From: Apiospora phragmitis
Lineage: Eukaryota > Ascomycota > Sordariomycetes > Amphisphaeriales > Apiosporaceae
Length of the DNA: 64,000 bases
Direction of reading: 5' to 3'
Assembly: GCA_038363925.1 (NCBI GenBank)
Contig: JAQQWL010000002.1
Location: 4,092,001-4,156,000, forward strand
Shown here: positions 54,150-64,000 of the stretch, one piece after another
How positions within the stretch are numbered: position 1 is the first letter of the stretch
How the letters are laid out: each line of letters starts with the position of its first letter
Made by a program: the position numbers and the translations under genes
The notes under the pieces: model-generated
Database searches by the model: none
Seen by the model: only the letters and a program-made list of their open reading frames with translations
What the model was told of the DNA's origin: nothing

Positions 54150-57108
54150 ATGCCAAAACGCAGACCTAATCTCGACTTTGATATCCACGTCGACCCTTCT
54201 TGCCTGAGCGATTCAATGGAAGACGAGACCAAATCACCCCAGCCTGTTGAAGCTGAAGCTGGACAGACTGCCCCGGAAGCTGCCCCGACAGATACCACCG
54301 CCGATGACGCCAGCATAATATCAGACAAGGCAGATGAGGCCACCTCAGCTGACACCGCCGTACCACCCGAAGAAACGAATGAACTGATGGAGGAAAAACC
54401 TGGCCACGACACGGAGGGTGACGAGGCGTCCACCATTTTTGCCGAGCATTGAGGATGACCATGATCTTGCTGCCGAAGACACAAATCGGTATAGTCGAAA
54501 TTCATCTCGACGACCCTCAATGCGAACAGAAGAGCTGATCCAAGCTGCTGCCAGGGATATCATGGCCCAGATCGAAGACGATGGGCACGGCGACCATGGC
54601 CATGACCACGGGGATGACTCCGACGCATATCACGATGAAGCCGAGGCCGCTCGAGCCGCCGACGAGGGTGCCGACAGCAGCTCCCAGCAAGGTGCAGGGG
54701 ACGGAGATGTCTTAGCGAGAGAAGCCCTCGAAGCTCTCTAGGGTCCTACGATGGCGGCTCTGAATCAGTCAAGGGGACCGCCGCCCTGACAATATCACTG
54801 TCGCCACAAGGACGCCTCGGGTATCGGATATTTCGCAGTACTCCTCCCACTACGACAAAGACGACTTCGTACCGACCACTCGCGGCAACAATCGACCCCC
54901 TTTCAGAACCCCCTCAGATATTCGAGCCATGCAAATGGCTTCGCCTGCTCCGTGCTGTCTACGGATCTGGAACGGTAGTTACGTCACCTCGCTCGGCGAA
55001 CCGGAAATTTCCTGCAGTTTCACGCCTCGGCAGCCCGGCCGGTTCGGTACAATATTCGCCCAAGAATAGGACACCTTCTCGATTCAAAGTGAAGCAAGAA
55101 GCCCCCTTGATTCTTCTCCATGCCACTCTCCTGCCGTTGAGATGGATGTGGGCTGACATCATCGATGACCTGGATAGCTCAGAAATGAGCGAGGACGCCA
55201 AATTGCTACGTGACTCGTGGCGCTTGCTTCAAGATTGCGTTGGCGATACGGTGGTGGAGAGGGAATATTGCTGGGCCATCCTCAGAATGACTATGAGGTT
55301 CTGGAGGAGCGCCTGCTCGAGGCTCTGGAGCTCCCCATGCGCCGCCGGGCGAGGATATTGGAATGCGGGCATTACCTCGGCCCTGCCAACGAGAAGACAA
55401 TTGGAGAGGAAGAAGATAGCGAGGATGACTATGATGCGGTCCGTTCGCAAGTCAAACACCACTGGTGCAACACATGCAAACATGAGATCCGTTACGAGTC
55501 CCTTGGCCCCGGCAAGATCTTCCGGGTCAAGGTCTACGCGAGCAACGGTCTCATGAAAGCTGGCGCCTGGGCCGCTTGCTGGAAAGAGATGGAGCGCGTA
55601 GACGTCGAGCTCGAGCCGGTCGTCCCGCCGGCCGTCCAGGACGAGCTTGTGCGTCTTGCGGCGGCTCGCGAAGAACGGGAGGCTGCGAAACAGCGGGAGT
55701 TCGACGTCGTGTCGAATATTGTGCACCAGATGGAGGAAGAGCAGCGAGACCAACCGTCCGGACTGCATGCCCACATAGACACAACTGCTTCTCGTCACGG
55801 GTCGGTAGATGCCCGCAGGTCGATGACCGGAGAGCGCCCCGAGTCCGTGTATTCTCGTGGAAGGTCATTGGGCGAGCGCGTCCCGAGTCGTCCTACTCTC
55901 GCAGGCCGTTCGCCGAGGAGCGTCCCGAGTCTGTTTATTCTCGCAGCCCACTGGCCGAGGAGCGTCCCGGATCTGTACATTCTCGCAAGTCGTTGGGCGA
56001 AGAACGCAGACTCCGTGAGGAGGCACGTATGCGCGAGGTCTACGGCTCGACGCCTGAGCCTGATTACACTCCTTCTGAAGCCCCTTCAACACGCGAGCCA
56101 TATCCCGACTCCTTTGCCTCCAAGCCAACTTCGCCCTCGCGACCTAGAGACGCATCGTACGAGCGCAAAGAACCTCTGGCGTCAACCAGCCCAGTCCGAC
56201 TCTCTGCCAGAACTTCTGCTACAGTCTATTCGTGTGCTGTTGCGAGACTCCAAGAACGTAGTTATTATCGTACTCGGTGTCATCGCTGTGCTCCTTGCGT
56301 GGCGCCATGCACCTGAAATGCAACGCTCCGAGGATGATTGGTTTGATTCTAGGAGCGTTCCTAGGTACATATCCCTGATGTTCCTGTTCATCCAGTACAG
56401 GTTCGGGCCTACGTGCCCGAGGTGCAACATGCTGAACTCCCTCAGCCAATGACCTTCCGACAGACCCAAGGCACCCAAGCAGTGGAGCCGGTCGCTACTT
56501 ACACGCCTTCAATGCAAGTAGCCGCTTCTCAGGAGGTGCCTCAGAACACCCCCGAGGTTCCTGAGACGACGCCGTCTTACGGTGATTCTGCGGCTTCTGG
56601 GCCTTGCGAGACACCCGTGGCGGCTCAGGAGCCACAACCAACACTTGAGCATGCTGTCGAGCAACCGCAAGCTACCCCAGAAGTGACTGAGGCCAAGAAA
56701 GAGGGCCAGACCGAAAATGTTAAAGAGGAGGATGAGAAGGAGCCCGGTCTCGAAATCGTAAAGGAAAAGAAGGTGGTTCGAGTGGTTGAGACTGTGACGG
56801 AGACAGAGACTGTCAAGGTCACGGCGACGGCGACGGCAACACACACGGATTCGGAGGAGACCCAGGCCGCTACTGTCGAGGCTGTAGCTGACGAGCAAAG
56901 CGAAGCTGCCACCCAGGAGGGCGAGCCGCTCGATACACCCATCGCTGAGTCGGTAAAGGAGACCAGCGAAGAAGAGCCTGCCCAGCCCTCTCAGTCCGCC
57001 GAGCCGGCCACGTCAGACGAGCCAGCCGCGTCAGATGAGCCGGCCGAGTTGAACGAGTCGGCGGAGCAGGAGGACAGCCCCACAGCCTCTGAGATACGTG
57101 ACGAATAA
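54150..57108 (+). CDS. conserved acidic protein with C-terminal membrane segment (often misnamed nitrogen regulator), many frame breaks
   Basis: I recognise the family, which many fungal annotations label pathway-specific nitrogen regulator without evidence; its function is unknown. It starts M-P-K-R-R-P-N-L-D-F-D-I-H-V-D. Conserved blocks follow: L-I-L-L-H-A-T-L-L-P-L-R-W, L-L-G-H-P-Q-N-D-Y-E-V-L-E-E-R-L-L-E-A-L, A-R-I-L-E-C-G-H-Y-L-G-P, W-C-N-T-C-K and K-V-Y-A-S-N-G-L-M-K-A-G-A-W-A. A 14-residue repeat, a C-terminal block (D-S-L-P-E-L-L-L-Q-S-I-R-V-L-L-R-D) and one hydrophobic helix (V-I-I-V-L-G-V-I-A-V-L-L) precede a Glu/Thr-rich tail ending S-E-I-R-D-E. The N-terminal part has a His/Asp-rich stretch. 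These blocks lie in different frames: shifts occur near 54.42, 54.76, 54.96, 55.26, 55.88, 56.18 and 56.37 kb. A few could hide introns, but that at 55.88 kb is a clear 2-base insertion in the repeat. Intact length would be about 980 residues. Confidence 0.68.
55832..56007. repeat. 42-bp tandem repeat, four units, one with 2 extra bases
   Basis: Unit starts (GAGCG or GAACG) fall at 55832, 55874, 55918, 55960 and 56002, so spacings are 42, 44, 42 and 42. Each unit encodes E-R-P-E-S-V-Y-S-R plus five residues. The 44-base unit carries an extra CG and shifts the frame. Confidence 0.85.
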
Positions 57109-57841
57109 AGTAAGAAAATTGACAACCTATGGATGGGTCTGTCGGTATACGGGATATGATGGACTACTTGGTTATTGAGGGACGCAGGTATGGGACAAAG
57201 ATTTAATGAGAAAACACGATGATAAACTTTGTTCCTTTTTCTATCGCGAGCTCAGGATACCACCTCTAGTTTGCTCATTGAGACGCAAGTAGATAGCCAA
57301 ATTGAAATGTAATAACAGCAACAACTTTTGATCTTCCTCCTTTCCTCCTGTGATGTAGTACTTCCCTCTTCTTCTCGTCAAGGGTATTAATGTGAGCATT
57401 TGCGCTAACGTTTGAATGTCAGTTGTGTGTGCTGGTTTGCCTTACGCCTCATGTTTGGCAATCCAGATGGCTTCCTATTGCTCCTCTCTTTCTGTCATTC
57501 CTTACTATCAAGACTGTTGTGCATAGAATGTGAATGCAATGGCCTATCCAACTCTGTCTATCAACATGCTTTGTTTACACACTATTTGTCATCTTCATGA
57601 TTGCTATCTTTGAATGCGGCTCTCGACTATTGTGAACAAATATAATATGCTACTTCGTTCTTGAACATGGATGTTTCTGTATTCAATACTGCATTTGGAC
57701 TGTACATAAACACACGTACACCTCATAGCTGCATTTTGTTCCCCTTTTTGCTATCAGACATACAAAACATACTCATACAACTTGAGCATAACCAAAAAAA
57801 AACCAGCTGTTTATCCCGCAAGATGAACCCCTTAACCTACC
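57109..57841. other. intergenic
   Basis: 3' side of the preceding gene and upstream side of the small Cys-rich gene. No supported frame. Confidence 0.5.
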
Positions 57842-58177
57842 ATGGATTCAAACGCAACAGAACAGCAACGCGCTACCACAACGAGGACAATACACGCTAC
57901 TACGCGCTCAGTCCATGGCCCGGTGGAGGACTGGATGGAGATTCCCCTCGTGACCGTGACGGAGATCGTGGATCAGGAGCCCTTGCCACACCCCCAGCCC
58001 CTGAGCAACAGCAGTACCGAGGAAGCCTCCAGTAGTGGCGCCAATACGAACATGACAACCACCAGAGCACTTCGCGGGGGTGAGGACGGTTACGACGACT
58101 GCTGCGAGGTGTGTTGCTCGAGCATGGTCATCTGCCTGCGTTGCTGGCTCTGCTGCGGTTGTCACTATGATGACTGA
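57842..58177 (+). CDS. small orphan protein with Cys-rich C-terminus
   Basis: Single-exon frame of 111 residues from the ATG at 57842 (M-D-S-N-A-T-E-Q-Q-R-A). The first 80 residues are polar and Thr/Ser-rich with V-E-D-W-M-E-I-P-L-V-T-V-T-E-I. The last 25 hold ten Cys, mostly in pairs, within a short hydrophobic stretch (D-C-C-E-V-C-C-S-S-M-V-I-C-L, then C-W-L-C-C-G-C) and end H-Y-D-D. There is no signal peptide. The C-terminal layout recalls CYSTM-type or palmitoylated Cys-rich tails that sit in membranes, but similarity is only in composition. A second frame overlaps from 57661, but its composition is less protein-like. I do not recognise the gene. The start is supported by lack of alternatives and by clean isolation from neighbours. 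Confidence 0.55.
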   Translation: MDSNATEQQRATTTRTIHATTRSVHGPVEDWMEIPLVTVTEIVDQEPLPHPQPLSNSSTEEASSSGANTNMTTTRALRGGEDGYDDCCEVCCSSMVICLRCWLCCGCHYDD

Positions 58178-59034
58178 CGGTCAGAGGGTACGGAATGGAG
58201 AGGTTGGTAACGACCGATAGGGATATGCGGCATATCTCTCCTTCGCTACTCTGGCAATGACCACCCTTTCTTGCCACTTGTTGGATTCACATACAACAAC
58301 AAGTCAGTTGGCCACCCTCAAGCCCTTCAGGGTCAAATACATAGTTCGAGAACAGTGATGACTTGTTCCAGCAAGAAAACATATCACAATCACTATTGTT
58401 TTTCCTGTTCCAAGTTATCGAAATTCGTAGCCCCTATTCATTGGCCATAGGATAAATATGTGGAGTAGCGGCCACAGGCAACCTTATAGGGCCGGGTTGT
58501 AGCAGTTGGTGGAAAGGGGCTGTTGGCCACAAGTCAGAGGCATAGGGGAACGTGGACATTGACGCCGACTCCCCAGAGGTTGCGGCGTTGCGACTACCTA
58601 GTACTTAAGCAGCCTGAACATTGATGATGAAGCAACGAAATAATCACTTGAGTGAGCTCCAAGGATGCTACAAAACCTTCCCGCGGGGTGGGAAACGCAC
58701 TTTCATTGATGCAGGTCTGCTTGGCAGGCAGAAGAAAGTACATGACGGGCGGTTCAGAGCAAGCATCATAGTCAAGAACATAGCAGCTGTGATCGGCAAG
58801 AGGCTTCGCCCGTGAAGGACAAAGCCTGCAGAGTCATGAGTAAATGCTTCGAATTAGTATAACTCGCTTATATGCCCCTGACTCCGACCAATGCTAGGTA
58901 TATATGTCTATGCTATATGAAGCACCGAGATTTGGTTCATAAAAAAAAGCCACGGAAATATATATAGTAAAAAAAAATCAGCAACCGCCAGAAAAAACTC
59001 CCCTCATTCATGATTCTCATTTCAGGTCATTTCT
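58178..59034. other. convergent 3' intergenic region
   Basis: Between the small Cys-rich gene (plus) and the CXC gene (minus). A 64-codon frame at 58621-58815 has no recognisable features. Confidence 0.5.
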
Positions 59035-60560
59035 TCAAGCCTGCACTGGATAGTCGGCCACGCCAGAATACGGCAGGACATCGCCCATGCATCCCGGACA
59101 GGCGCGATTCGAGGTGCAACGACCGTGCTGCTCGCAGTGCCACTCGCTGCTGGGGGAACACAAGCGACACTCGCGGCAGTGCTCCCAGGCGTCCATGGGC
59201 ACCCACTGTCCGCGGCAGAAGCTGTAGTTGTAGCCATGAAAATCGTTGGCGTTGCAGTTCCCCAGCGCGCCGCGGAGAAGCTCGTATTCCAATTTTTCCC
59301 GGTCTTCCTTGAGCTTTTTTGCCTTTGAGTTCTTCGCCTTGATCCACCGATCTTCCCAGTCCTTGAAGGCTTTTGTATTGGCCTTGATGTTCGCCCACGA
59401 CTTGTCATCATACAGCAGCATGTCTACCATGAGGTCGACGTCGAGTTCTTCTACATTCGGCTGGTTCGAGAGCCATGTCGCGAAACAGGCGTTCGCATCG
59501 CAGGGTTTGGGAAACCGGGCGGCGGGTCCGAAGAAGGCCGTCAAGTCCTGGAAAGGGTTTCCGCAAGCCGTCCCGCAGGAGCAGTGCTTACCACACCTGC
59601 GTCCATATTTACTACAGGCACACGATGTGCAGGCCTTTTTCTTCCCCCGCCCTTTCTTACACGCGCACTTGGATTCTGGCGGGTTCGAGGTTTCGTCCGG
59701 TAGGTGAGATTCCATTTGCATGTGCTGGTTGATGGGTTAAAAGAGAGACTCAAACAAATAACGCCTGCCCCATGCCAAGGGCTACTTACCTCGGATATCT
59801 CCTGCTCCAGCTCGCCCTGAGCATCTTCGATACCAACATCCTCCTGAAGCGGGGTCTGGGGAAGTTGGCGTGTGCCATGTTCGGGCGTCTGGCTCGGAGG
59901 TGGGCTGTATTGTGGGTTCACGGTGGGCTCTGGGTATGACACGGCATGGCCTTGAAACATGGCGGCATGTGCCGCTGGTTGGGAGCTATACGACTCGCCG
60001 CCGAAGTGATGAGGCAGGGTGTGCTGCAGTATCGGCGTCGAAGGATGCTGCTCTTGCGGGGGAGAGTAGGCGCCAGGAACGGTGGAGCCCGAATGGGAAA
60101 CCTTCATCTGCGCGTACGAGCCGTTCTGCATGCTGTTGCTCCTCGGCTGACCGTAGGGACTTCCGAGACCACCATTGTGGGAGTGTGCCTGCCCGTAGGC
60201 CACATTGTAGGCCGAGAGGGCGCGAGGGTCGTAGGACTGCTGGTAGACGGGAGAGGGGCGCCCGTGAAGGGCTCCCCGGGGGTAGCCGTTGGAGGTGGCA
60301 TCCAAAGTCGAATAGGCGGTATAGTCGGGCACACCAGCGGTCGGGGTCTGACGGCCGGAGGCTACGGCCAGAGCGGCGTAGCTGGCATTGTTGTAGACGG
60401 TAGGGTTGTAGAGGCCGAGATTGGAGACGCTGGCGTTGTTGATGCTGGGCGAGTGTCGGAGAGCGGGTGCTGTGGTCTGCGGGGTCGCACTGATGAACTC
60501 GGACGTGTTGGAGCGAATGCGCTTGCCCGAGTGTGGCGGTTGTGCCATGCCCATGCCCAT
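59035..60560 (-). CDS. CXC-domain protein, tesmin/TSO1-like
   Basis: Probable nuclear DNA-binding protein. Exons 59790-60560 and 59035-59724 with intron 59725-59789 (GTAAGT donor, ACCAG acceptor) give 486 residues. The first 250 residues are low-complexity, rich in Ser, Pro, Gln, Tyr and Gly, beginning M-G-M-G-M-A-Q-P-P-H-S-G-K-R-I-R. After the intron join (E-I-S-E-H-M-Q-M-E-S-H) comes the Cys cluster K-C-A-C-K-K-G-R-G-K-K-K, C-T-S-C-A-C-S-K-Y-G-R-R-C, G-K-H-C-S-C-G-T-A-C-G-N-P, the zinc-binding CXC pattern. A second Cys-rich patch lies near the C-terminus (H-C-R-E-C-R-L-C, H-C-E-Q-H-G-R-C, R-A-C-P-G-C-M-G). Between them is a helical, Lys-rich stretch (A-K-N-S-K-A-K-K-L-K-E-D-R-E-K). Animal and plant relatives bind promoters of cell-cycle genes; the fungal role is unknown. 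The frame is intact. Three Met codons near the start make the exact start uncertain by a few residues. Confidence 0.82.
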
Positions 60561-63500
60561 GGCACACACACTCTCTGTTACTTGCACTCACACAAACGGG
60601 TGTGCGGGAGGCAGGTGACAGAGGGGGGGGTGGGAAATAAAAATAAAAATTGGGAGGTAGACACGGAGAGAGGGGAAGTTCCCTCGCGCTACCGTCTGCT
60701 ACTGCTGGGCGAGACGAATTGACGCATTGGGATCGTTCGATATGGAATTGTATGGTATGTATTCTTCTTGCCTGGTGGTTCCGCCAATTGAGGGTGCACT
60801 TCATACAACCTCTCCCCCAGTCCGATAGAAAGTAGAGACAAGAGAAAGGACCAAGAGAGGCAGAAGGGGATAAGGAGAGAGAGAAAAAATAAGTTATCAC
60901 AATTTGACTGATCGGCCAGCCCCCCAAATGGACGATACGCTGCAGAATTGGTACATAGATCCCAGAGCGCCTATCGGTTGAGCCCCGCCAATTCAGCGAG
61001 TGAGTGTGCAAAACCCCTGCTCCTTTTCCTGCCAATCCCACTACTAAACTCCCCTCCCGCTCTCTAAGGGTTGTGTGGTGTGGTCGTTAGGAGCTTAGGG
61101 GGCTTATTAGGTCAAGTCTTCCCTTAACGACAGGTACCTTACTTCCTGTCAAGCCCATTCCGCTCCCCCTAAGCAGGGCAACTTGGCAAATAGAGGGGCG
61201 GCGCTTCTTCCCAAATCCAAATCCACATCCACCCTCAAACCGCAGTGGACAATCCTCACAACCTTCAATGCAAGCTTCGTCACCTCCCAGGGCTTTTGTC
61301 GGCATATGTCGCATGGGATTTTATATCGGCCCGGCCCTGGTCTTCTCCCATTTCCCCCATTTCTCCCTGCTGCTGCTGCTGCTGCCGCAATGCCACAATG
61401 CCGCAAGCCGCTGCAATGCTACCTTATGTACAGCCCATTCCTGTCATTCAATCCATCCCTTGGTCACGTACATTGGATTTACATGGCAACACCTCAAATG
61501 GGCATTCTGGTCAGACACCTGAGACGAATCAGGCGTCTTGTTCCGGGACGTGGATCAAGGCATCCTTCAAAGGCCCAAAGTCGGTCGACGTTTTGATAGG
61601 CGACTTGTTTCATCGTGGTCAAAGCTTTCGAAATAGTGGTCGGTGGTCACGCTCTTCTGCATAAGTATTCTCTCACGATCCACTATCTTGCCTCGAACCA
61701 CATGCAGTCCGGAAAGTCCAATCGGTGTAGACAGGAGGCAAAGCAAGGGAGGGAGCATACTACTGCTGTACTTTCGGGGCGCTGCCTTCAACTCCCGCCG
61801 ACCAGGATTCTGACTAACAACCCTGGTGGGGCTCCTCTTGCGAGTGCGACGTTTTAAGGACCGAGGGTGTCTGATTTCACCATGCTTGCTCTCGATACCC
61901 TCTCCTGATCGATGATATGTTCGATTTGCCCTTCGCTACTTATCGTCCCCGCCCCGAGTATTTCTCATTTGGGCGACTTCCAGCCAGCGCACGTTGTTGT
62001 TGGCGGCCTCACTCCATTGATCGCGAGCGAGTAAGCCGCACACTTGTGGGACTCGTGTAGAAGTCGTGAGTCTGCTGCTTAGTCCGAATGTAGCGTACGC
62101 CAAGAGATGAGGGTATCCAGTTTGAACAGTAGGTCTGTTTGCCGAGACCAGTGTACTGACCCCAAGCAGATCCTCTGCTCACGTGACTGCCTTGTATGTG
62201 AGACAACCGCCTCCGACGTAGGCACGAAGAGGAGAATTTCCTCAATCAATCCATGCTCTCCTTGGGGGCTCTTGGCTCAGGCCCCAGCGATTTATCTAAC
62301 CGGGTCTACACGCTGGAAGGGCGCAGTCTGACCACAACTTCACACTGGCTCCGATTTAGCGGGTGCGAGCTGAGACTTGAGATACCCACAGCATTATCAG
62401 CCTCGCATCGATACCGGGTTGGGTCGATTCTGGGGTAGTGGTGTTCGAAATGGGGTAGCTGAGACTCGATATCCCAGACAAAGGAGAGTGGCAACGACTT
62501 TTATCGCATCTGGCAGACCCGTCTGCCGATCCAGCTACTGCCGGGCCGAGTCGAATATCCTTTATACGGCCCCGTTTTGGTATACTGTTATGGGGCGAGC
62601 TTCTTCCATCAAGACGACTGTCTGCTGACTTGGCGGTGGTCGGCAATGTGGGCCTGGTCATGGCTTCCGTCAATGTTCAGCTATATGGCGGCCAGAACAT
62701 AACGATGGGAACCTAAGGGGCTTCATACTGTGACGGCTGCTATGAACGCCATAGAGAGTGAGTCGACATGTGGTTCACTACTTCTCGGGAGGTTAGGTTG
62801 ATCTAATCCCCGTGGCCTTGACTTGCGTTTATGGGACCGATTCGCATTTGGGGGCTTCATGAATACGAACGAGGCCGGAGCTTAAGGTAAAGGCTGGCCA
62901 TTAAGATGTTGCAGCAACGTTGTTTTCAACCATATTTCGATACTCACGCGTATCTTCGCCCTTCTAGAAGGCATATGACACGATCAAACATACCCAAAAT
63001 ATGTAATGCATGCATCCAACGCCCTGTATACCAACCAAGTGATACCTGACAGACACGGGTCTGGTGCAGCTACTGATATAACCTAGTGTGCAAAACAGGT
63101 TCTGTGCTGCGTTGGTTGATGACATCAGGTTCATGGCTCGCTGTCAGCTTACAAAGCTGGCATTGATATGATCGATCTATTGTTGAACAAGAGAATGCTC
63201 TGCACAGAGGCCTAGACCGCGGGGGAAATGAATGACAGGGCAACATTTGCGACATGCTTAAACGCCCACCCGAGAAAACCCGGAATCTCTCATTAGTGCC
63301 CATAAGAGCAGCGACCTCGACTACCGAAATAAAGCAGCAGATGCTGTTCAATACCAACAAACACTACGACAGGTGAGGGCGCGTCCAATAAACATTAGCG
63401 GTCTTGCCGCATATACGGGTTGATGGACGGGTGATGGCATGACGGATTGCCAAAACGAGACGTCGATTCACGAAAATATACAGGGTCTTCTTGAAAGTAA

Positions 63501-64000
63501 AATAATATATGCCGACGGAATGGGTCGTTGCATAGCAAATCTCCAGATCTGGCGCCATCCATCTACACTTGGCATTGATGTTAATCGTGGCGTGTTGCGA
63601 TCGATGGCCTGATGCTGGGTCTATAATGTGCGGGGACCTGCAGGCCAAATGCAACTTCTCACACACCCTCCGTATCGAACTCGAGTAGTAGCGGTGGCGT
63701 GTTCTCCCTCGCGAAGATGTCCCCAAATGGAATTGGAGGAGCAGTTGCAACTTGACTAGGCTTGGGGTGCAGTGTGTGAACATTGGGAATGTTGAGCACA
63801 CTGAGCACGGGGGCATCTGTCGATCTGTGGTGTGTATAGCCTTGAGAGGAAACGACACAATGTTATCTGGGGTCCTTGGAATGGGACAGAGGCAGTTTAT
63901 GGAGGAACATAAGACATCCTGGATGGATTTTAACGATTTTACTGGATTGGAGTATGCTGGAAAGCTACTTATGAAATACGCTACTAAGATCATCGAGAGC
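60561..64000. other. gene-poor right end of the window
   Basis: About 3.4 kb with no convincing gene. The left part is the leader and promoter of the CXC gene and contains AG-rich runs near 60830-60890. Frames at 61183-61664 (plus) overlap in two phases without motifs. A minus-strand frame at 63364-63993 stays open for 209 codons near the window edge but has a composition unlike a real protein. Confidence 0.45.

Noticed and set aside
59986..61041. 351-codon minus-strand frame over the CXC gene start
   Set aside because: Runs through the leader and a shifted frame of a low-complexity coding region; no conserved motif.
63364..63993. 209-codon minus-strand frame near the window edge
   Set aside because: Mixed composition without domain, splice or start support; probably chance in AT-moderate DNA.
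1..64000. CRISPR array, bacterial operon, rRNA or biosynthetic cluster
   Set aside because: No regularly spaced repeats and no rRNA sequence; genes are spliced fungal genes with unrelated functions and lack a synthase-type core enzyme. tRNA genes were only looked for by eye, so a missed one is possible.

Overview
The window looks like a piece of nuclear genome from a filamentous ascomycete (Pezizomycotina, most likely Sordariomycetes). Genes lie on both strands and are split by short introns (about 48-105 bases) with GTAAGT/GTACGT-like donors and TAG/CAG acceptors, separated by 0.6-3.4 kb of AT-richer DNA. Fungal-only families are present: a CFEM/PTH11-type receptor, a GH72 cell-wall transglycosylase, an AA9 polysaccharide monooxygenase, a Zn2Cys6 factor, a DUF6923 wall protein and an RgsA-type G-protein regulator. 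I saw no rRNA, tRNA, CRISPR array, intact transposon or telomere repeat. The species cannot be named from the sequence.

Layout. 2-6 kb: an inositol-type sugar transporter and an RGS-domain membrane protein, both on the minus strand. 8-11 kb: a small Cys-rich membrane protein and a GPI-anchored GH72 enzyme. 13.7-18.4 kb: a degenerate (pseudo)kinase and a short-chain dehydrogenase. 19-22.6 kb: a Ser/Thr-rich, repeat-bearing DUF6923 wall protein with a broken frame. 24.4-25.7 kb: a secreted M28 leucine aminopeptidase on the plus strand. 26.6-31.5 kb: the decapping scaffold EDC4/Ge-1. 33.1 kb: a small membrane protein. 34.4-36 kb: a secreted GH5 glycosidase. 37-39.6 kb: a large Zn2Cys6 regulator with an Asn-rich N-terminus. 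41.7-44.2 kb: a tetraspanin-like protein and a DUF2470 membrane protein. 45.6-47.5 kb: the CFEM GPCR. 49.3-50.2 kb: a damaged AA9 gene. 50.8-52.6 kb: an intracellular-type alpha-amylase. 54.1-57.1 kb: a long acidic protein with a C-terminal membrane segment. 57.8 kb: a small Cys-rich orphan. 59-60.6 kb: a CXC (tesmin/TSO1-like) protein. Beyond 60.6 kb I found no convincing gene.

The genes are mostly independent single genes; I see no operon-like or biosynthetic cluster. Themes that recur are wall building and carbohydrate use (GH72, GH5, AA9, GH13, DUF6923) and G-protein signalling (RGS protein, CFEM GPCR).

The most notable property is a set of frame-breaking small indels inside conserved genes (EDC4, GH5, AA9, DUF6923, GPCR, the 54-57 kb gene), often at C/G runs, while neighbouring genes are perfectly open. 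EDC4 is a housekeeping gene, so many of these are probably assembly errors. Genuine decay of the secreted proteins cannot be excluded. I did not find a clearly new biological system.
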